A DNA stretch of 42,719 nucleotides from Pirellulales bacterium (GTDB taxonomy: Bacteria; Planctomycetota; Planctomycetia; Pirellulales; JAEUIK01), in contig JAHBXR010000036.1 of NCBI GenBank assembly GCA_019636335.1, positions 1 through 42,719 on the forward strand. Direction: 5' to 3'. Every line of letters starts with the position of its first letter. Positions within the stretch are counted from its first letter, which is position 1. The notes beneath the pieces were generated by a model, which saw nothing but the letters and a program-made list of their open reading frames with translations, did not search any database and had not been told where the DNA came from. Made by a program: the position numbers and the translations under genes. This document shows positions 20,529 to 29,149 of the stretch, one piece after another.

Positions 20529-21757
20529 CTCGCGTGGAAGCAGAAAACACGGCGGATCGCACGCCGGTCGCGCCATCGACAGGCACCTGGCCCGCGGCCA
20601 CGCGTCGGCGTTCGAATCCGCTCCTGCAGATGACGCTGGCGCGGTTGCGGCTTTTCTTGCGCGACCGCAGCGCTATTTTTTGGGTCTATGTCTTTCCGAT
20701 GCTGCTGCTGGCGGCGCTCGGCGTGGCATTCGGCCATCGGCCCGAGACGCGCTTGCCGGTCGACGTGGTCGAGGGGCCCGGCGCCAAGCAGATCGCCGCG
20801 GTGCTCGAGTCGAACGGAACCGGGGTACAAAGCTCCACCGCGACGCCCCTGGTCGACGAACATCCGCCGGTAAACTATTTCGACGTGCAGACCGTGACAC
20901 TCGACGATGGATTGCACCGGCTGCGGACCGGACGCTCGGCAGTGCTAATCGTGCCTGGGCTCATCGCCGAGGAGAGCGTCGCTGCGGCGACCGACGCCGC
21001 GGTCGACATCGCCTGGACGAAATTTTCGATCGACTACCGTTACGACCCGTCGCGCCCCGAGAGCCTGACGGTGCGCGCCGCGGTCGACGATTGTCTGCAG
21101 CGCGCGGCGGGTCGGGGCGATCCGCTCGGCGTCCACGATGTCGTCGCGGTCGAGCCGGGGGGGCGCTATGTCGACTTCGTGCTGCCTGGCATCCTGGGAC
21201 TTTGCATCATGACGGGGGGGCTGTTCGGCGTCGGCATGACGGTGGTCGACATGCGTACGCGGCACCTGCTCAAGCGTCTGGTGACGACCCCGATGCGGAA
21301 GCCCGACTTCTTGATGAGCCTGATCCTTGCGCGGCTCTTCTTTCTGTTGTCGCAAGCGGTGATCGTGCTGATCTTCGCGCGGTTTGTTTTCGACGTGGCG
21401 ATGCTCGGAAGCTGGTGGCCCCTGATGACGCTGGTGTTGTTCGGTTGCGTGGCCTTTTGTGGGCTGGGACTGCTGGCGGCGTGTCGCGCGCGGACCATGG
21501 AGACGGCCTCGGGCATCGTCAATCTGATTACGATGCCGATGTGGCTTTTGTCGGGTATCTTTTTCTCGCCCGATCGGTTTCCGGCCGCCGTGCAACCGTT
21601 GGTGCAGGCGTTGCCGTTGACGCCGTTGGTGAGCGGGATGCGGGCCGTGATGCTCGAAGCGGGCGGATTTGTGGCCGTCGCGCCGCAATTGGCCGTGCTG
21701 GCCTTGTGGTCGGTCCTCACCTTCGTGGGGGCGATCCTGTTCTTCCGCTGGGAATGA
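20525..21757 (+). CDS. ABC-2 type transporter permease
   Basis: A 410-residue membrane subunit. A first helix (about 50-70, FWVYVFPMLLLAALGVAFG) is followed by an extracytoplasmic loop of roughly 150 residues. The C-terminal half has five hydrophobic helices, with the ABC-2 pattern of short cytoplasmic turns (VDMRTRHLLKRLVTTPMRK). It starts at a GTG that overlaps the ATPase stop as GTGA, so the two are translationally coupled. The exported substrate is unknown; drugs, lipids or polysaccharides are all handled by such pairs. A poorly conserved N-terminal tail of about 40 residues leaves the start slightly uncertain. Confidence 0.93.
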   Translation: MTRVEAENTADRTPVAPSTGTWPAATRRRSNPLLQMTLARLRLFLRDRSAIFWVYVFPMLLLAALGVAFGHRPETRLPVDVVEGPGAKQIAAVLESNGTGVQSSTATPLVDEHPPVNYFDVQTVTLDDGLHRLRTGRSAVLIVPGLIAEESVAAATDAAVDIAWTKFSIDYRYDPSRPESLTVRAAVDDCLQRAAGRGDPLGVHDVVAVEPGGRYVDFVLPGILGLCIMTGGLFGVGMTVVDMRTRHLLKRLVTTPMRKPDFLMSLILARLFFLLSQAVIVLIFARFVFDVAMLGSWWPLMTLVLFGCVAFCGLGLLAACRARTMETASGIVNLITMPMWLLSGIFFSPDRFPAAVQPLVQALPLTPLVSGMRAVMLEAGGFVAVAPQLAVLALWSVLTFVGAILFFRWE

Positions 21758-21770
21758 GGTTTGTTTTTCT

Positions 21771-21832
21771 CACGCGGAGCAACGGAGAAGATAAGGCGTT
21801 CGTATTTCTGCACGGCACCACGCCTCCGCGTG
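21771..21832. repeat. intergenic inverted repeat, CACGCGGAG type
   Basis: CACGCGGAG at 21771-21779 recurs as CTCCGCGTG at 21824-21832, a perfect 9-bp inverted repeat with a 44-nt loop. It lies between the permease and the PHP gene. Similar CACGCGGAG-rich strings recur between genes in many bacterial genomes, as I recall, but only this pair is seen here. Confidence 0.6.
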
Positions 21833-21907
21833 GGCAACTTCCTCCTGCTCGCGCTTGTCAGTTATCATGGGATCATCCTGCCTCGCTACCTTCCTGTGAG
21901 AACCCTC

Positions 21908-23272
21908 ATGCCGCGCCACTTGATTTCTATTCCTGCACGACTCGCTGCAACTCTTGCTTTGCTGCTCGTCTCGTCCGAACGAGCCTCGGCCGATGCCATG
22001 CAGCGTTTGCGCTTGGAGCGTCTCAAAGCGGTCCACGAGGCGGTGGCGGCCTTGCAGGCCGAGCGGCGTCCCGTGGCGATCGAGCCGGGCGAATACACCG
22101 ATTACCGCGCGCAACTGCACGTCCACTCGGCCTTCTCGCACGACAGCCGTTCGACGTTCGACGAGGTGCTCGCCGCGGCCAAGCAGTGCGGCACCCAGGT
22201 AATCATGTTCAGCGAGCACCCGGCGCCCCACTACGACTACATCAAGGATGGTCATCGCGGGCTGCACGATGGCATTCTGGTGATCCCGGGGGCCGAGACG
22301 GGTGGTTACCTCGCCTGGCCCACGCGCAGCATTCAGGACGAAAAGACGGAAGGACCGCAGGCGTTTGCCGATCTCGTCCGGCGAGACGACGGTCTCATCT
22401 TCCTCTGCCATCTCGAAGAACGCATGGACTGGGAGATCGCCGGGCTGACGGGGAGCGAGATTTACAACACCCATGCCGACGCCATGGATGAGAAACGCTT
22501 TCTCGCCTCGTTACGTAATCCGCTCTTGTTGCTGGCGCTGTTGCCCGCGCTCGAGCAGTATCCGCAGGAATGCTTCGGAGCAATCTTCGACTATCCGGCC
22601 GAGTACTTGAAGCGCTATGACGAGCTGTGCCAGAAGTATCCGCACACGGGCATCTCGGCCAACGACTCGCACCACAACCAGGGGGTGACGGCCACGCTCG
22701 ACGCGGAGGGGAAGGTGCAGGTCATCGATCGGCTGGGTGAAAAAGTCGCCGAGCTCGATCCCAAGAAGGTGCCGCTCATCGCCCCGATGGTGAAGGAGAA
22801 GCAGCCGGGAGATACGATCCTCGCGCTGGACCTCGATCCCTACGAGCGGAGCTTCCGTCACGTGAGCACCCACTTGCTCATGCAGGAACAGACGGAGGAG
22901 GCGGTCTGGGAGGCGTTGAAGTCGGGGCGTGCGTACGTCGCCTTCGACTGGCTGTGCGATCCGACTGGCTTCGTCTTCTTTGCGCGCCAGGGAGCGGATG
23001 GTCCACGACTGGAGATGGGGAGCCAGATCGAAATGCCGGCCGCCGATGATGCGGACGCGGCGAAGAAGCAACTCACGCTCGAGACGGCCGCGCCGCTGGC
23101 CGGCATCATCAAGGTGCTGCGCAACGGTGTAGTCGTGAAGGAGGATCGCGCGGCCCGGCTGAGCTATACGGTTACCGAACCGGGGAACTATCGCATCGAG
23201 GTCTGGGTGCCGGTGGCGGGGGAGCTGAAGCCGTGGATTCTCTCGAATCCGATCTACGTGCGCGGCTCGTGA
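21908..23272 (+). CDS. exported PHP-domain protein
   Basis: 454 residues. A signal peptide (1-30, ending ERASADA) exports the protein. A PHP (polymerase and histidinol phosphatase) metal-dependent phosphoesterase domain follows: LHVHSAFSHDS at 70-80 gives the first metal His residues and Asp; FSEHPAPH, a CHLEE segment and NDSHHNQG supply others. The last 100 residues resemble an Ig-like or beta-sandwich domain (GIIKVLRNGVVVKE, YRIEVWVPV). Its substrate is unknown. The ATG at 21908 is used because it places the signal peptide first; the open 49 codons upstream cover the inverted repeat. A second copy of its 3' end sequence lies 145 nt downstream. Confidence 0.87.
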   Translation: MPRHLISIPARLAATLALLLVSSERASADAMQRLRLERLKAVHEAVAALQAERRPVAIEPGEYTDYRAQLHVHSAFSHDSRSTFDEVLAAAKQCGTQVIMFSEHPAPHYDYIKDGHRGLHDGILVIPGAETGGYLAWPTRSIQDEKTEGPQAFADLVRRDDGLIFLCHLEERMDWEIAGLTGSEIYNTHADAMDEKRFLASLRNPLLLLALLPALEQYPQECFGAIFDYPAEYLKRYDELCQKYPHTGISANDSHHNQGVTATLDAEGKVQVIDRLGEKVAELDPKKVPLIAPMVKEKQPGDTILALDLDPYERSFRHVSTHLLMQEQTEEAVWEALKSGRAYVAFDWLCDPTGFVFFARQGADGPRLEMGSQIEMPAADDADAAKKQLTLETAAPLAGIIKVLRNGVVVKEDRAARLSYTVTEPGNYRIEVWVPVAGELKPWILSNPIYVRGS

Positions 23273-23297
23273 AGTGCGCGAGGTGCGTCGCGCCCGT
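23263..23297 (+). repeat. direct repeat copy 1 (35 nt, over the PHP gene stop)
   Basis: This copy begins CGGCTCGTGAAG and ends GTGCGTCGCGCCCGT. It matches 23408-23442 in 31 of 35 positions, and contains the TGA stop of the PHP gene. Confidence 0.7.
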
Positions 23298-23344
23298 GCT
23301 GAAATGTGCCTGCCCGATCGATCCTCTTGTTGCTGCGCAACACC

Positions 23345-23400
23345 GACGACGGTGCGACTCGAGTGTGTTGTCGAGCGCGACGTCGCGCCGCACCATCGTC
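23345..23400. repeat. imperfect hairpin between convergent genes
   Basis: GACGACGGTGCG (23345-23356) pairs with CGCACCATCGTC (23389-23400), 11 of 12, and an inner CTCGA / TCGAG pair shortens the loop. It may serve as a transcription end for the PHP gene, although no T tract follows. Confidence 0.4.
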
Positions 23401-23407
23401 TGCTACC

Positions 23408-23442
23408 CGGCTCGTGAAGAGCGTCATGTGCGTCGCGCCCGT
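23408..23442 (+). repeat. direct repeat copy 2 (35 nt)
   Basis: Second copy of the 35-nt repeat, 145 nt after the first. It is non-coding and lies just downstream of the small membrane protein gene on the other strand. Confidence 0.7.
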
Positions 23443-23449
23443 CAGGACA

Positions 23450-23668
23450 CTAGCGCAGATCTTCCTGCCGCATTAGCAACATCCAAACAACAAAACCCAT
23501 CGAGGCGATGAAGAGCCCGCCGAAGTACCACTGGATCAACTCCGTGGTAAAGAGCTCGCGAAGGGGCTCGACGTACGAGGCTGCCATGACGGCCAGGAAG
23601 AAGCAGGCCCAGAGAGAGACGAGCGTCCAGAGGACGTTGGCTTGCCAACCGCGCATAGGACATTCCAT
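23450..23668 (-). CDS. small two-helix membrane protein
   Basis: 72 residues, not recognised. Two hydrophobic helices (about 11-30, VLWTLVSLWACFFLAVMAAS, and about 48-65) are joined by a short loop with acidic and aromatic residues. A short charged C-terminus (RQEDLR) follows. The frame, the tidy two-helix layout and the position downstream of cinA on the same strand support a real gene. An alternative start at the Met in MRGWQAN would shorten it by four residues. Function unknown. Confidence 0.6.
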   Translation of the reverse strand: MECPMRGWQANVLWTLVSLWACFFLAVMAASYVEPLRELFTTELIQWYFGGLFIASMGFVVWMLLMRQEDLR

Positions 23669-23835
23669 CTAGGTAATCGTCCTGGGGTGCGTCAGTCAGT
23701 CCGGCGCCGAACGGACCACGACCTGCACGCCCTTGCCTCGTCTCCGCGCGTGAGGTGATTGTATCCTGGTCGAACAGGCGAGGCGAATTTTTTTGCGTTC
23801 GCGTTCGCCGAGCGACGTCGCAAGAGGAATGGTGT

Positions 23836-25125
23836 TCAGCGGCTGAGGTTTGCGGAGGGGTCCGCGCCGCGGAGCAACAAGAGGCGCACCATGTTCAGGC
23901 CTTGCTTGGCGGTGCGCGAGATCAGGATCGCGGGGTGGCCGGCGGTGGGGGCCGACTTGACGGTCACGCCATCGGCCGTGGCGACCGCGAACCAAACGCG
24001 GTTGGCCTCTGGGTTGGCCGCATCGAACCTGGGCAGTTCCCCTACGACCAGCGCCAGGTCGGTTTCGGTCTCGGCACGGCAGGCCAGGGCCGCCGCGCGG
24101 ACGAAGCGAGCCTGGGAAGAGTCCTCCTCGCCGGCCGGTAACCGTGCCAGTTCTTCTTCGACGGGGATCATTCGCGACAGCATGGCGGCGTCGGCCGCCA
24201 CGTAACCTCCCCGAAACCAGGGGGCCGCCTCGGGCGCTTCGCGCAGTCGCTCGGCCACGAGGCCGCCGGTGCCCAACTCGGCCGTGGCGAGCGATTTCTG
24301 CTCGGCGGCCAGCAAGCGAGCGACGGCGTGCTCGAGCTCGTCCTCGCTTTCGCCAAAGACGATGTCCCCCAGGCATTGGCGGATCGTTTCTTCCGTGGGG
24401 GCGATCTGGGTGAGGCATGCCTCTTCCGAGGCGCCGCTGGCCGTGATGCGGAGCGAGATGGTGGCCTGGCTGACCGTGATGCCGACGGAAGGTTCGCGTC
24501 CGCGGCGGATCAGGTCGGGCAGCATCTGTTCGAGGTGGCTTTCGCCCACGCCGAAGCACTTGATGACGCGATGGCGGAGCAAGCGGCGCGAGCCGTCGGT
24601 GGGCACAAGCTCGGGCGCGACGCTGGCGGCGAACATCTCGAACATCTCGGCCGGCACGCCCGGCAGGCAGTAAAGCCGAGAAGGAGCGCGGTCGGCACGT
24701 TCGATGGTCGCCGCGATGCCCGGCGCGGTGCCGTGGGGATTGGGAATCACGTGCGTGCCGGCTGGGAACATCGCCTGCACGCGGTTTTTCTCGGGCATGT
24801 CTCGTTTGAAGAAGGCGAACATGGCGCGGATGCGTTCGAGCACCGCCTCGTCGAGCACGAGGTCGACCCCCAGCATGGCGGCCACGGCGTCGCGCGTGAG
24901 GTCGTCGGCCGTGGGGCCTAGCCCACCGCTGGCCACCACGACGTCGGCCCGTTCGACCGCCGTGCGAAAGACGGCGATGTTCGCGTCGAGATCGTCGGCC
25001 ACGGTCGTGTGCCATACGACGCGGAAGCCCAATTCGCCCAATCGCTGACTGAGCCACTGGCTGTTCGTATCGAGACGTTGACCGCTGGTGAGCTCGTCGC
25101 CGATCGAGATAACTTCTGCGAGCAT
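23836..25125 (-). CDS. cinA: CinA-family protein with degenerate amidase domain
   Basis: 429 residues. The N-terminal MoaB-like domain (1-170; IGDELTSGQRLDTNS, SGGLGPTADDLTRDA) and middle domain are well kept, as in enzymes that hydrolyse ADP-ribose or related pyrophosphates. The C-terminal PncC-like domain, which deamidates nicotinamide mononucleotide in other bacteria, has lost its hallmark: the usual AESCTGG reads AELGTGG at 282-288, so the catalytic Ser (284) and the following Cys are Leu and Gly. The later GIAGP motif is also not seen. The amidase is therefore probably dead. The ATG at 25125 fits the start of the fold. It is divergent from the copper ATPase gene. Confidence 0.9.
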   Translation of the reverse strand: MLAEVISIGDELTSGQRLDTNSQWLSQRLGELGFRVVWHTTVADDLDANIAVFRTAVERADVVVASGGLGPTADDLTRDAVAAMLGVDLVLDEAVLERIRAMFAFFKRDMPEKNRVQAMFPAGTHVIPNPHGTAPGIAATIERADRAPSRLYCLPGVPAEMFEMFAASVAPELVPTDGSRRLLRHRVIKCFGVGESHLEQMLPDLIRRGREPSVGITVSQATISLRITASGASEEACLTQIAPTEETIRQCLGDIVFGESEDELEHAVARLLAAEQKSLATAELGTGGLVAERLREAPEAAPWFRGGYVAADAAMLSRMIPVEEELARLPAGEEDSSQARFVRAAALACRAETETDLALVVGELPRFDAANPEANRVWFAVATADGVTVKSAPTAGHPAILISRTAKQGLNMVRLLLLRGADPSANLSR

Positions 25126-25251
25126 GGGAGATCCGAGCGGGAAGGGAAGGCTTGATGGGGGGGCTGGAACGTGCGAAACCGGGTGCATTGTCGGCCGTGG
25201 GGGCCGTTTGTCCAGCCTGGGGGGCCCCGACGCGGCGCCACCCGGGCACGC

Positions 25252-25257
25252 TATAAT
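25252..25257 (+). promoter_or_regulatory. putative -10 for the copper ATPase gene
   Basis: A perfect TATAAT, 40 nt before the ATG at 25298. No recognisable -35 at 16-19 nt, and no convincing MerR-type dyad, so its regulation cannot be read. Confidence 0.45.
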
Positions 25258-25297
25258 TCTTCATCCGGTTTTTCACGACGCCGAGTGGCTTGCGAAC

Positions 25298-27847
25298 ATG
25301 GCTCGTATCGAACTTCCGATCGAAGGAATGACCTGCCAGAACTGCGTGCGTCATGTGACGCAAGCGCTGGCCGAGGTACCTGGCGTGAGCGATGCCGAGG
25401 TCAGCCTCGAAGCGCGCCGCGCCGTCGTCGACGCCGATGCCACCGTCACACGAGGGCAACTCGTCGAGGCCGTGGCCGAGGCCGGCTATCGCGTGCCCGA
25501 CGGCGCCCCGGCGCCGCCGCGCGACGTGGTGCCACTGAGTCTTTCTGGGCGTGCGACGGCGCCACTATCCTCGGCCGCCGAGCCACACCACGCGCACCCT
25601 GGCCACGCTCATCTGCCAGCGGAGCCTCCCGGCCTCGAACAGGAGGGCCACGCGAGCGCCCAGGAGATGTTGCTCGACATTGTTGGCATGCACTGCGCGA
25701 GTTGCGTGGGACGTGTGGAAGAGAGTTTGAAGAAACTTACCGGCGTGGCCACGGCCCATGCCAACCTGGCTACCGAACAGGCGCGTGTGACTTTTGACCC
25801 CACACGAGTCACGGTCGGGGATCTGCAAAGCGCGGTCGAGCGTGCGGGCTATCGTGCCCGACCGACCGACCAGCACGCGCAGCATGGCGACGAGTCTGGC
25901 CACGACCACGTGCATGGCGATCTTTTGTCGTGGCGCCGCCGGTTGATGGTCGGCGCGGTCTTGCTCGTGCCCTTGATGGCGTTGCACTATCTGGGCGGTC
26001 ACGGTTCGGCGATCGGCCCGTGGATCGAGCTGGCGCTGGCGATAGGACTGAACGCCTACGTGGGCTGGCCCTACTATGCCGGCGCCTGGCAGCGGGCGCG
26101 GCACCTTTCGACAAACATGGACACGCTGGTCGCGTTGGGGACCGGCGCCGCATTTTTGGCGGGGGTGGTGAGCGTGTTGCGCTGGGGGGCCGGCGCGGTG
26201 ACGCATGCCGACACGATGTACTTGATGGATGGCGGAATGATTCTCGTCTTCATCACCGCGGGCAAGTATCTCGAAGCCCGGGCCAAGGGACAGGCCTCGG
26301 CGGCGATTCGCAAGCTGCTCGATCTATCGCCCAACGAGGCGACCATCGAACGCGATGGCAACCCGGTGCGCGTGCCGGTCGAACAGGTGGCCGTGGGAGA
26401 GAAGCTCATCGTTCGCCCTGGCGAGAAGATTCCGCTCGATGCCGAGGTCGCCAGCGGCCGGTCGAACGTCAACGAAGCCTGGCTCACGGGCGAATCGATT
26501 CCCATCGAAAAAGGGCCGGGAGACAAGATTCTGGCCGGCACCGTCAACGGCGACGGGGCGTTGGTGGCGACCGTGGTGCAAGTGGCGGGCAACACGGCGC
26601 TCGCGCAGGTGATCGAGCTCGTGCGGCATGCGCAGGAATCGAAAGCCGAGGTGCAACGCCTGGCCGACAAGGTCGTCTCGTGGTTCGTGCCGGCGGTATT
26701 GGCCATCGGGGCCCTGACGTTTCTCGCGTGGGGCGTGCTGGCGGGCGAGTGGGGCGTCGCGCTGACGTCGACCGTGGCCGTGTTGGTCGTGGCCTGTCCC
26801 TGTGCCTTGGGTTTGGCGACCCCCACGGCGGTGCTCGTCGGCAGCGGTCGCGGCGCGGAGCAGGGTATCTTGATCAAGGATGCCACCGCGCTCGAGATGG
26901 CGGGCAGGCTCACGGCGATCGTGCTCGACAAGACCGGCACGGTGACCGAAGGCAAACCGGCGGTGCGCGAGATCATCACGACCTCGAACACCACGGCCGA
27001 CAAGGTGCTGGCCGCGGCGGCCTCGGCCGAGCAACTGAGCGGGCATCCGCTGGCGGCGCCGATCGTGGCCGAGGCGCAAGCCCGGCAATTGCAGATCCCC
27101 ACGGCGACCGACATGCAGGTGGTGCCTGGCGCCGGGGTGCTCGCCGATACGTCGCAAGGGGTCGTACTGGTAGGGAACGAGCGGCTGCTCGACGAAGAAC
27201 GCGTCGATTACGCCGCGCACGCCGTCACCGCGCGACAACTGCGTGCCGATGGCAAGACACCGCTGTTTGTGGCCCGCGAGGGGGATTTTCTGGGCTTCGT
27301 CGTGGTGGCCGATGTCGTCGCGGCGCATAGCCGCGAGGCGATCGAACGCTTACACGCGCTGGGGCTCAAGGTGTTTCTGCTTTCGGGAGATCACCGTGCC
27401 ACGGTCGAGGCTGTCGGCCGCGAGGTCGGTGTGGACGAAGTGCGCGCCGAGGTGCTGCCCGACGAGAAACAGGCCGAGATTCACCGCTTGCGCGAAGCGG
27501 GCTACGTCGTGGCGATGGTGGGAGATGGCATCAACGATGCGCCGGCCCTGGCGGCGGCCGATCTGGGGATCGCCATCGGCACGGGCTCCGACGTCGCGAT
27601 CGAAACGGCGAGCATCGTGCTCGTGCGGCACGATCTGCGTTCCGTGCCGGCGGCGGTGGCCTTGTCGCGGGCCACGCTCCGCACGATTCGGCAGAACCTG
27701 GTGTGGGCCTTCCTCTACAATGTGCTGCTCATACCACTGGCGGCCGGTGGTTATCTGTGGCCTTCGGCGGCAGCCGCCGCCATGGCGCTGAGCAGCGTCT
27801 CGGTCGTGGGAAACAGCCTGCTCCTGCGCCGTCGGCGCTTGGAGTGA
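25298..27847 (+). CDS. copA: copper-translocating P1B-type ATPase
   Basis: 849 residues. It pumps Cu(I) across the membrane. Two heavy-metal-associated domains carry GMTCQNC (C13, C16) and GMHCASC (C133, C136). His-rich linkers lie at 97-105 and 193-207. The transmembrane core has the CPC metal site (C500, C502), the phosphorylated Asp544 in DKTGT, the SGHPLA motif and GDGINDAPAL. It ends with two helices after this. All hallmarks are intact, so it should be active. No chaperone, CueR or CsoR gene is beside it. The ATG at 25298 is chosen since the first metal-binding domain begins there. Confidence 0.96.
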   Translation: MARIELPIEGMTCQNCVRHVTQALAEVPGVSDAEVSLEARRAVVDADATVTRGQLVEAVAEAGYRVPDGAPAPPRDVVPLSLSGRATAPLSSAAEPHHAHPGHAHLPAEPPGLEQEGHASAQEMLLDIVGMHCASCVGRVEESLKKLTGVATAHANLATEQARVTFDPTRVTVGDLQSAVERAGYRARPTDQHAQHGDESGHDHVHGDLLSWRRRLMVGAVLLVPLMALHYLGGHGSAIGPWIELALAIGLNAYVGWPYYAGAWQRARHLSTNMDTLVALGTGAAFLAGVVSVLRWGAGAVTHADTMYLMDGGMILVFITAGKYLEARAKGQASAAIRKLLDLSPNEATIERDGNPVRVPVEQVAVGEKLIVRPGEKIPLDAEVASGRSNVNEAWLTGESIPIEKGPGDKILAGTVNGDGALVATVVQVAGNTALAQVIELVRHAQESKAEVQRLADKVVSWFVPAVLAIGALTFLAWGVLAGEWGVALTSTVAVLVVACPCALGLATPTAVLVGSGRGAEQGILIKDATALEMAGRLTAIVLDKTGTVTEGKPAVREIITTSNTTADKVLAAAASAEQLSGHPLAAPIVAEAQARQLQIPTATDMQVVPGAGVLADTSQGVVLVGNERLLDEERVDYAAHAVTARQLRADGKTPLFVAREGDFLGFVVVADVVAAHSREAIERLHALGLKVFLLSGDHRATVEAVGREVGVDEVRAEVLPDEKQAEIHRLREAGYVVAMVGDGINDAPALAAADLGIAIGTGSDVAIETASIVLVRHDLRSVPAAVALSRATLRTIRQNLVWAFLYNVLLIPLAAGGYLWPSAAAAAMALSSVSVVGNSLLLRRRRLE

Positions 27848-27859
27848 CGTATTTCGTCG

Positions 27860-27929
27860 GTCACGTACTCCGTACCTGACAATCGATCGAAGTGCCATGT
27901 CGAACGCTGCCAGGTACGGAGTACCTGGC
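27860..27929. repeat. twin-palindrome intergenic repeat, GTAC family, copy 1
   Basis: First hairpin GTCACGTAC / GTACCTGAC (27860-27880, one mismatch), second hairpin GCCAGGTAC / GTACCTGGC (27909-27929), with a 28-nt spacer that is similar to the spacer of copy 2 at 32304-32375. It lies between copA and the SDR gene. Confidence 0.85.
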
Positions 27930-27953
27930 CTACAGTCTTCAAAAGATCTGAGT

Positions 27954-28730
27954 ATGCACGAGCAGCCCGTCGCTTTAGTCACTGGTGCATCGCGTGGGAT
28001 TGGACGTGCGATTGCGCTAGAGTTGGGGACGCTCGACCACGCGGTGCTCGTCAACTACGTGTCGAACGAGTCTGCCGCGCAGGAAGTGGTCTCGGCGATT
28101 ACCGAACGCGGCGGTCGGGGGGTGGCGGTGCAGGGGGATGTCGGCCACGCGCCGGACCGAGTCAAGCTGGTGCGGACGGCGATCGAGACCTTTGGTCGCA
28201 TCGACGTGCTCGTGAACAACGCCGGCATAACGTCTCCCGGCCGACGCGATTTGCTCGAGGTGAACGAAGAAGGGTGGGAGCTGGTCTTCGCCACGAATCT
28301 GAAGGGCCCCTTTTTTCTGTCGCAGCTAGTCGCCCGGGAGATGATCGCGCTGGTACGCGCCGGCCAGACGCCTGGAGGCACGATCATCAATGTCTCGTCG
28401 ATCTCGGGCTATGCGGTGTCGACGAACCGGGGCGACTATTGCCTGACGAAGTCGGCGCTGCACACGATGACGCAGCTCTTCGCCGTGCGACTGGCCGACG
28501 AACGGATCGGCGTCTACGAGATTTGCCCGGGCGTCATCGACAGCGACATGACGGCGCCGGTGCGAGAGAAGTACGATCGCTTGATCGCCGAGGGGCTTTC
28601 GCCACAACGCCGCTGGGGGGAGCCCGCGGATGTGGCCAAGGCCGTCGCGGCGATCGTGTCGGGTTACTTGCCGTTCAGTACGGGTCAGCAGATCCACGTT
28701 GACGGCGGCTTCCACATTCGCCGGCTGTGA
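27954..28730 (+). CDS. 3-oxoacyl-ACP reductase-like short-chain dehydrogenase (SDR)
   Basis: 258 residues, classical SDR with a Rossmann fold. The NAD(P) loop is TGASRGIG (10-17), NNAG stabilises the sheet, and the active site is Ser in NVSSISG with Tyr162 and Lys166 (YCLTK). The closing GQQIHVDGGFHI is family-typical. It resembles FabG-like reductases, but the isolated context and absence of other fatty acid genes leave the substrate open. The ATG at 27954 is used; the upstream 19 codons lie in the palindromic repeat. The next gene overlaps its stop. Confidence 0.92.
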   Translation: MHEQPVALVTGASRGIGRAIALELGTLDHAVLVNYVSNESAAQEVVSAITERGGRGVAVQGDVGHAPDRVKLVRTAIETFGRIDVLVNNAGITSPGRRDLLEVNEEGWELVFATNLKGPFFLSQLVAREMIALVRAGQTPGGTIINVSSISGYAVSTNRGDYCLTKSALHTMTQLFAVRLADERIGVYEICPGVIDSDMTAPVREKYDRLIAEGLSPQRRWGEPADVAKAVAAIVSGYLPFSTGQQIHVDGGFHIRRL

Positions 28731-29149
28731 TGGCGAGCATGCCCCGTTTTGTCGTCCTGCGTCACGAAATGCCTGCCGAGAGCGCCCGGGCGACGCATTG
28801 GGACTTCATGCTCGAACGGGACGAGGCGCTGCGCACTTGGGCGCTCGACGCGGCTCCCCGAGCGGCGACGATCGTCTTCGGCACGGCGCTGGCGGACCAT
28901 CGCCGGGAGTACCTCGATTACGAAGGGCAGGTATCTGGCAACCGGGGGAGCGTGTCGCGTGTGGAAGCAGGCACGTACATGGTGATCGAGGAGACCGAGC
29001 GCGTCTTGACGGTGCAGCTCGATTCGCCACGGTTGCGCGGCATCGTGGCGATCGTCTGCCTGGACCAGGCGGCTCAGCGCTTCAGCTTCTCGTTTGCCGA
29101 AGGTTCGCCCGCGACGGCGGGCGACGGCGCCGGTTGTTGCGGCTCGTAG
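28730..29149 (+). CDS. LigD-type 3'-phosphoesterase-like domain protein
   Basis: 139 residues. FVVLRHEMP followed by THWDFMLE, then a strand-rich core (GTYMVIEETERVLTV), matches the stand-alone form of the DNA polymerase/ligase LigD N-terminal 3'-phosphoesterase domain, which trims 3' DNA ends in repair. No Ku or ligase gene is nearby, so a repair role is only inferred. The start overlaps the SDR stop (TGATG). The 3' end overlaps by 76 nt, tail to tail, with the gene on the other strand; the overlapped residues (about 115-139) are low complexity and possibly not conserved. Confidence 0.8.
   Translation: MASMPRFVVLRHEMPAESARATHWDFMLERDEALRTWALDAAPRAATIVFGTALADHRREYLDYEGQVSGNRGSVSRVEAGTYMVIEETERVLTVQLDSPRLRGIVAIVCLDQAAQRFSFSFAEGSPATAGDGAGCCGS

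Noticed and set aside
23669..23835. Possible short gene in the gap before the end of cinA
   Set aside because: Frames here read as basic low-complexity sequence that continues as a shadow of cinA; no credible start or domain.
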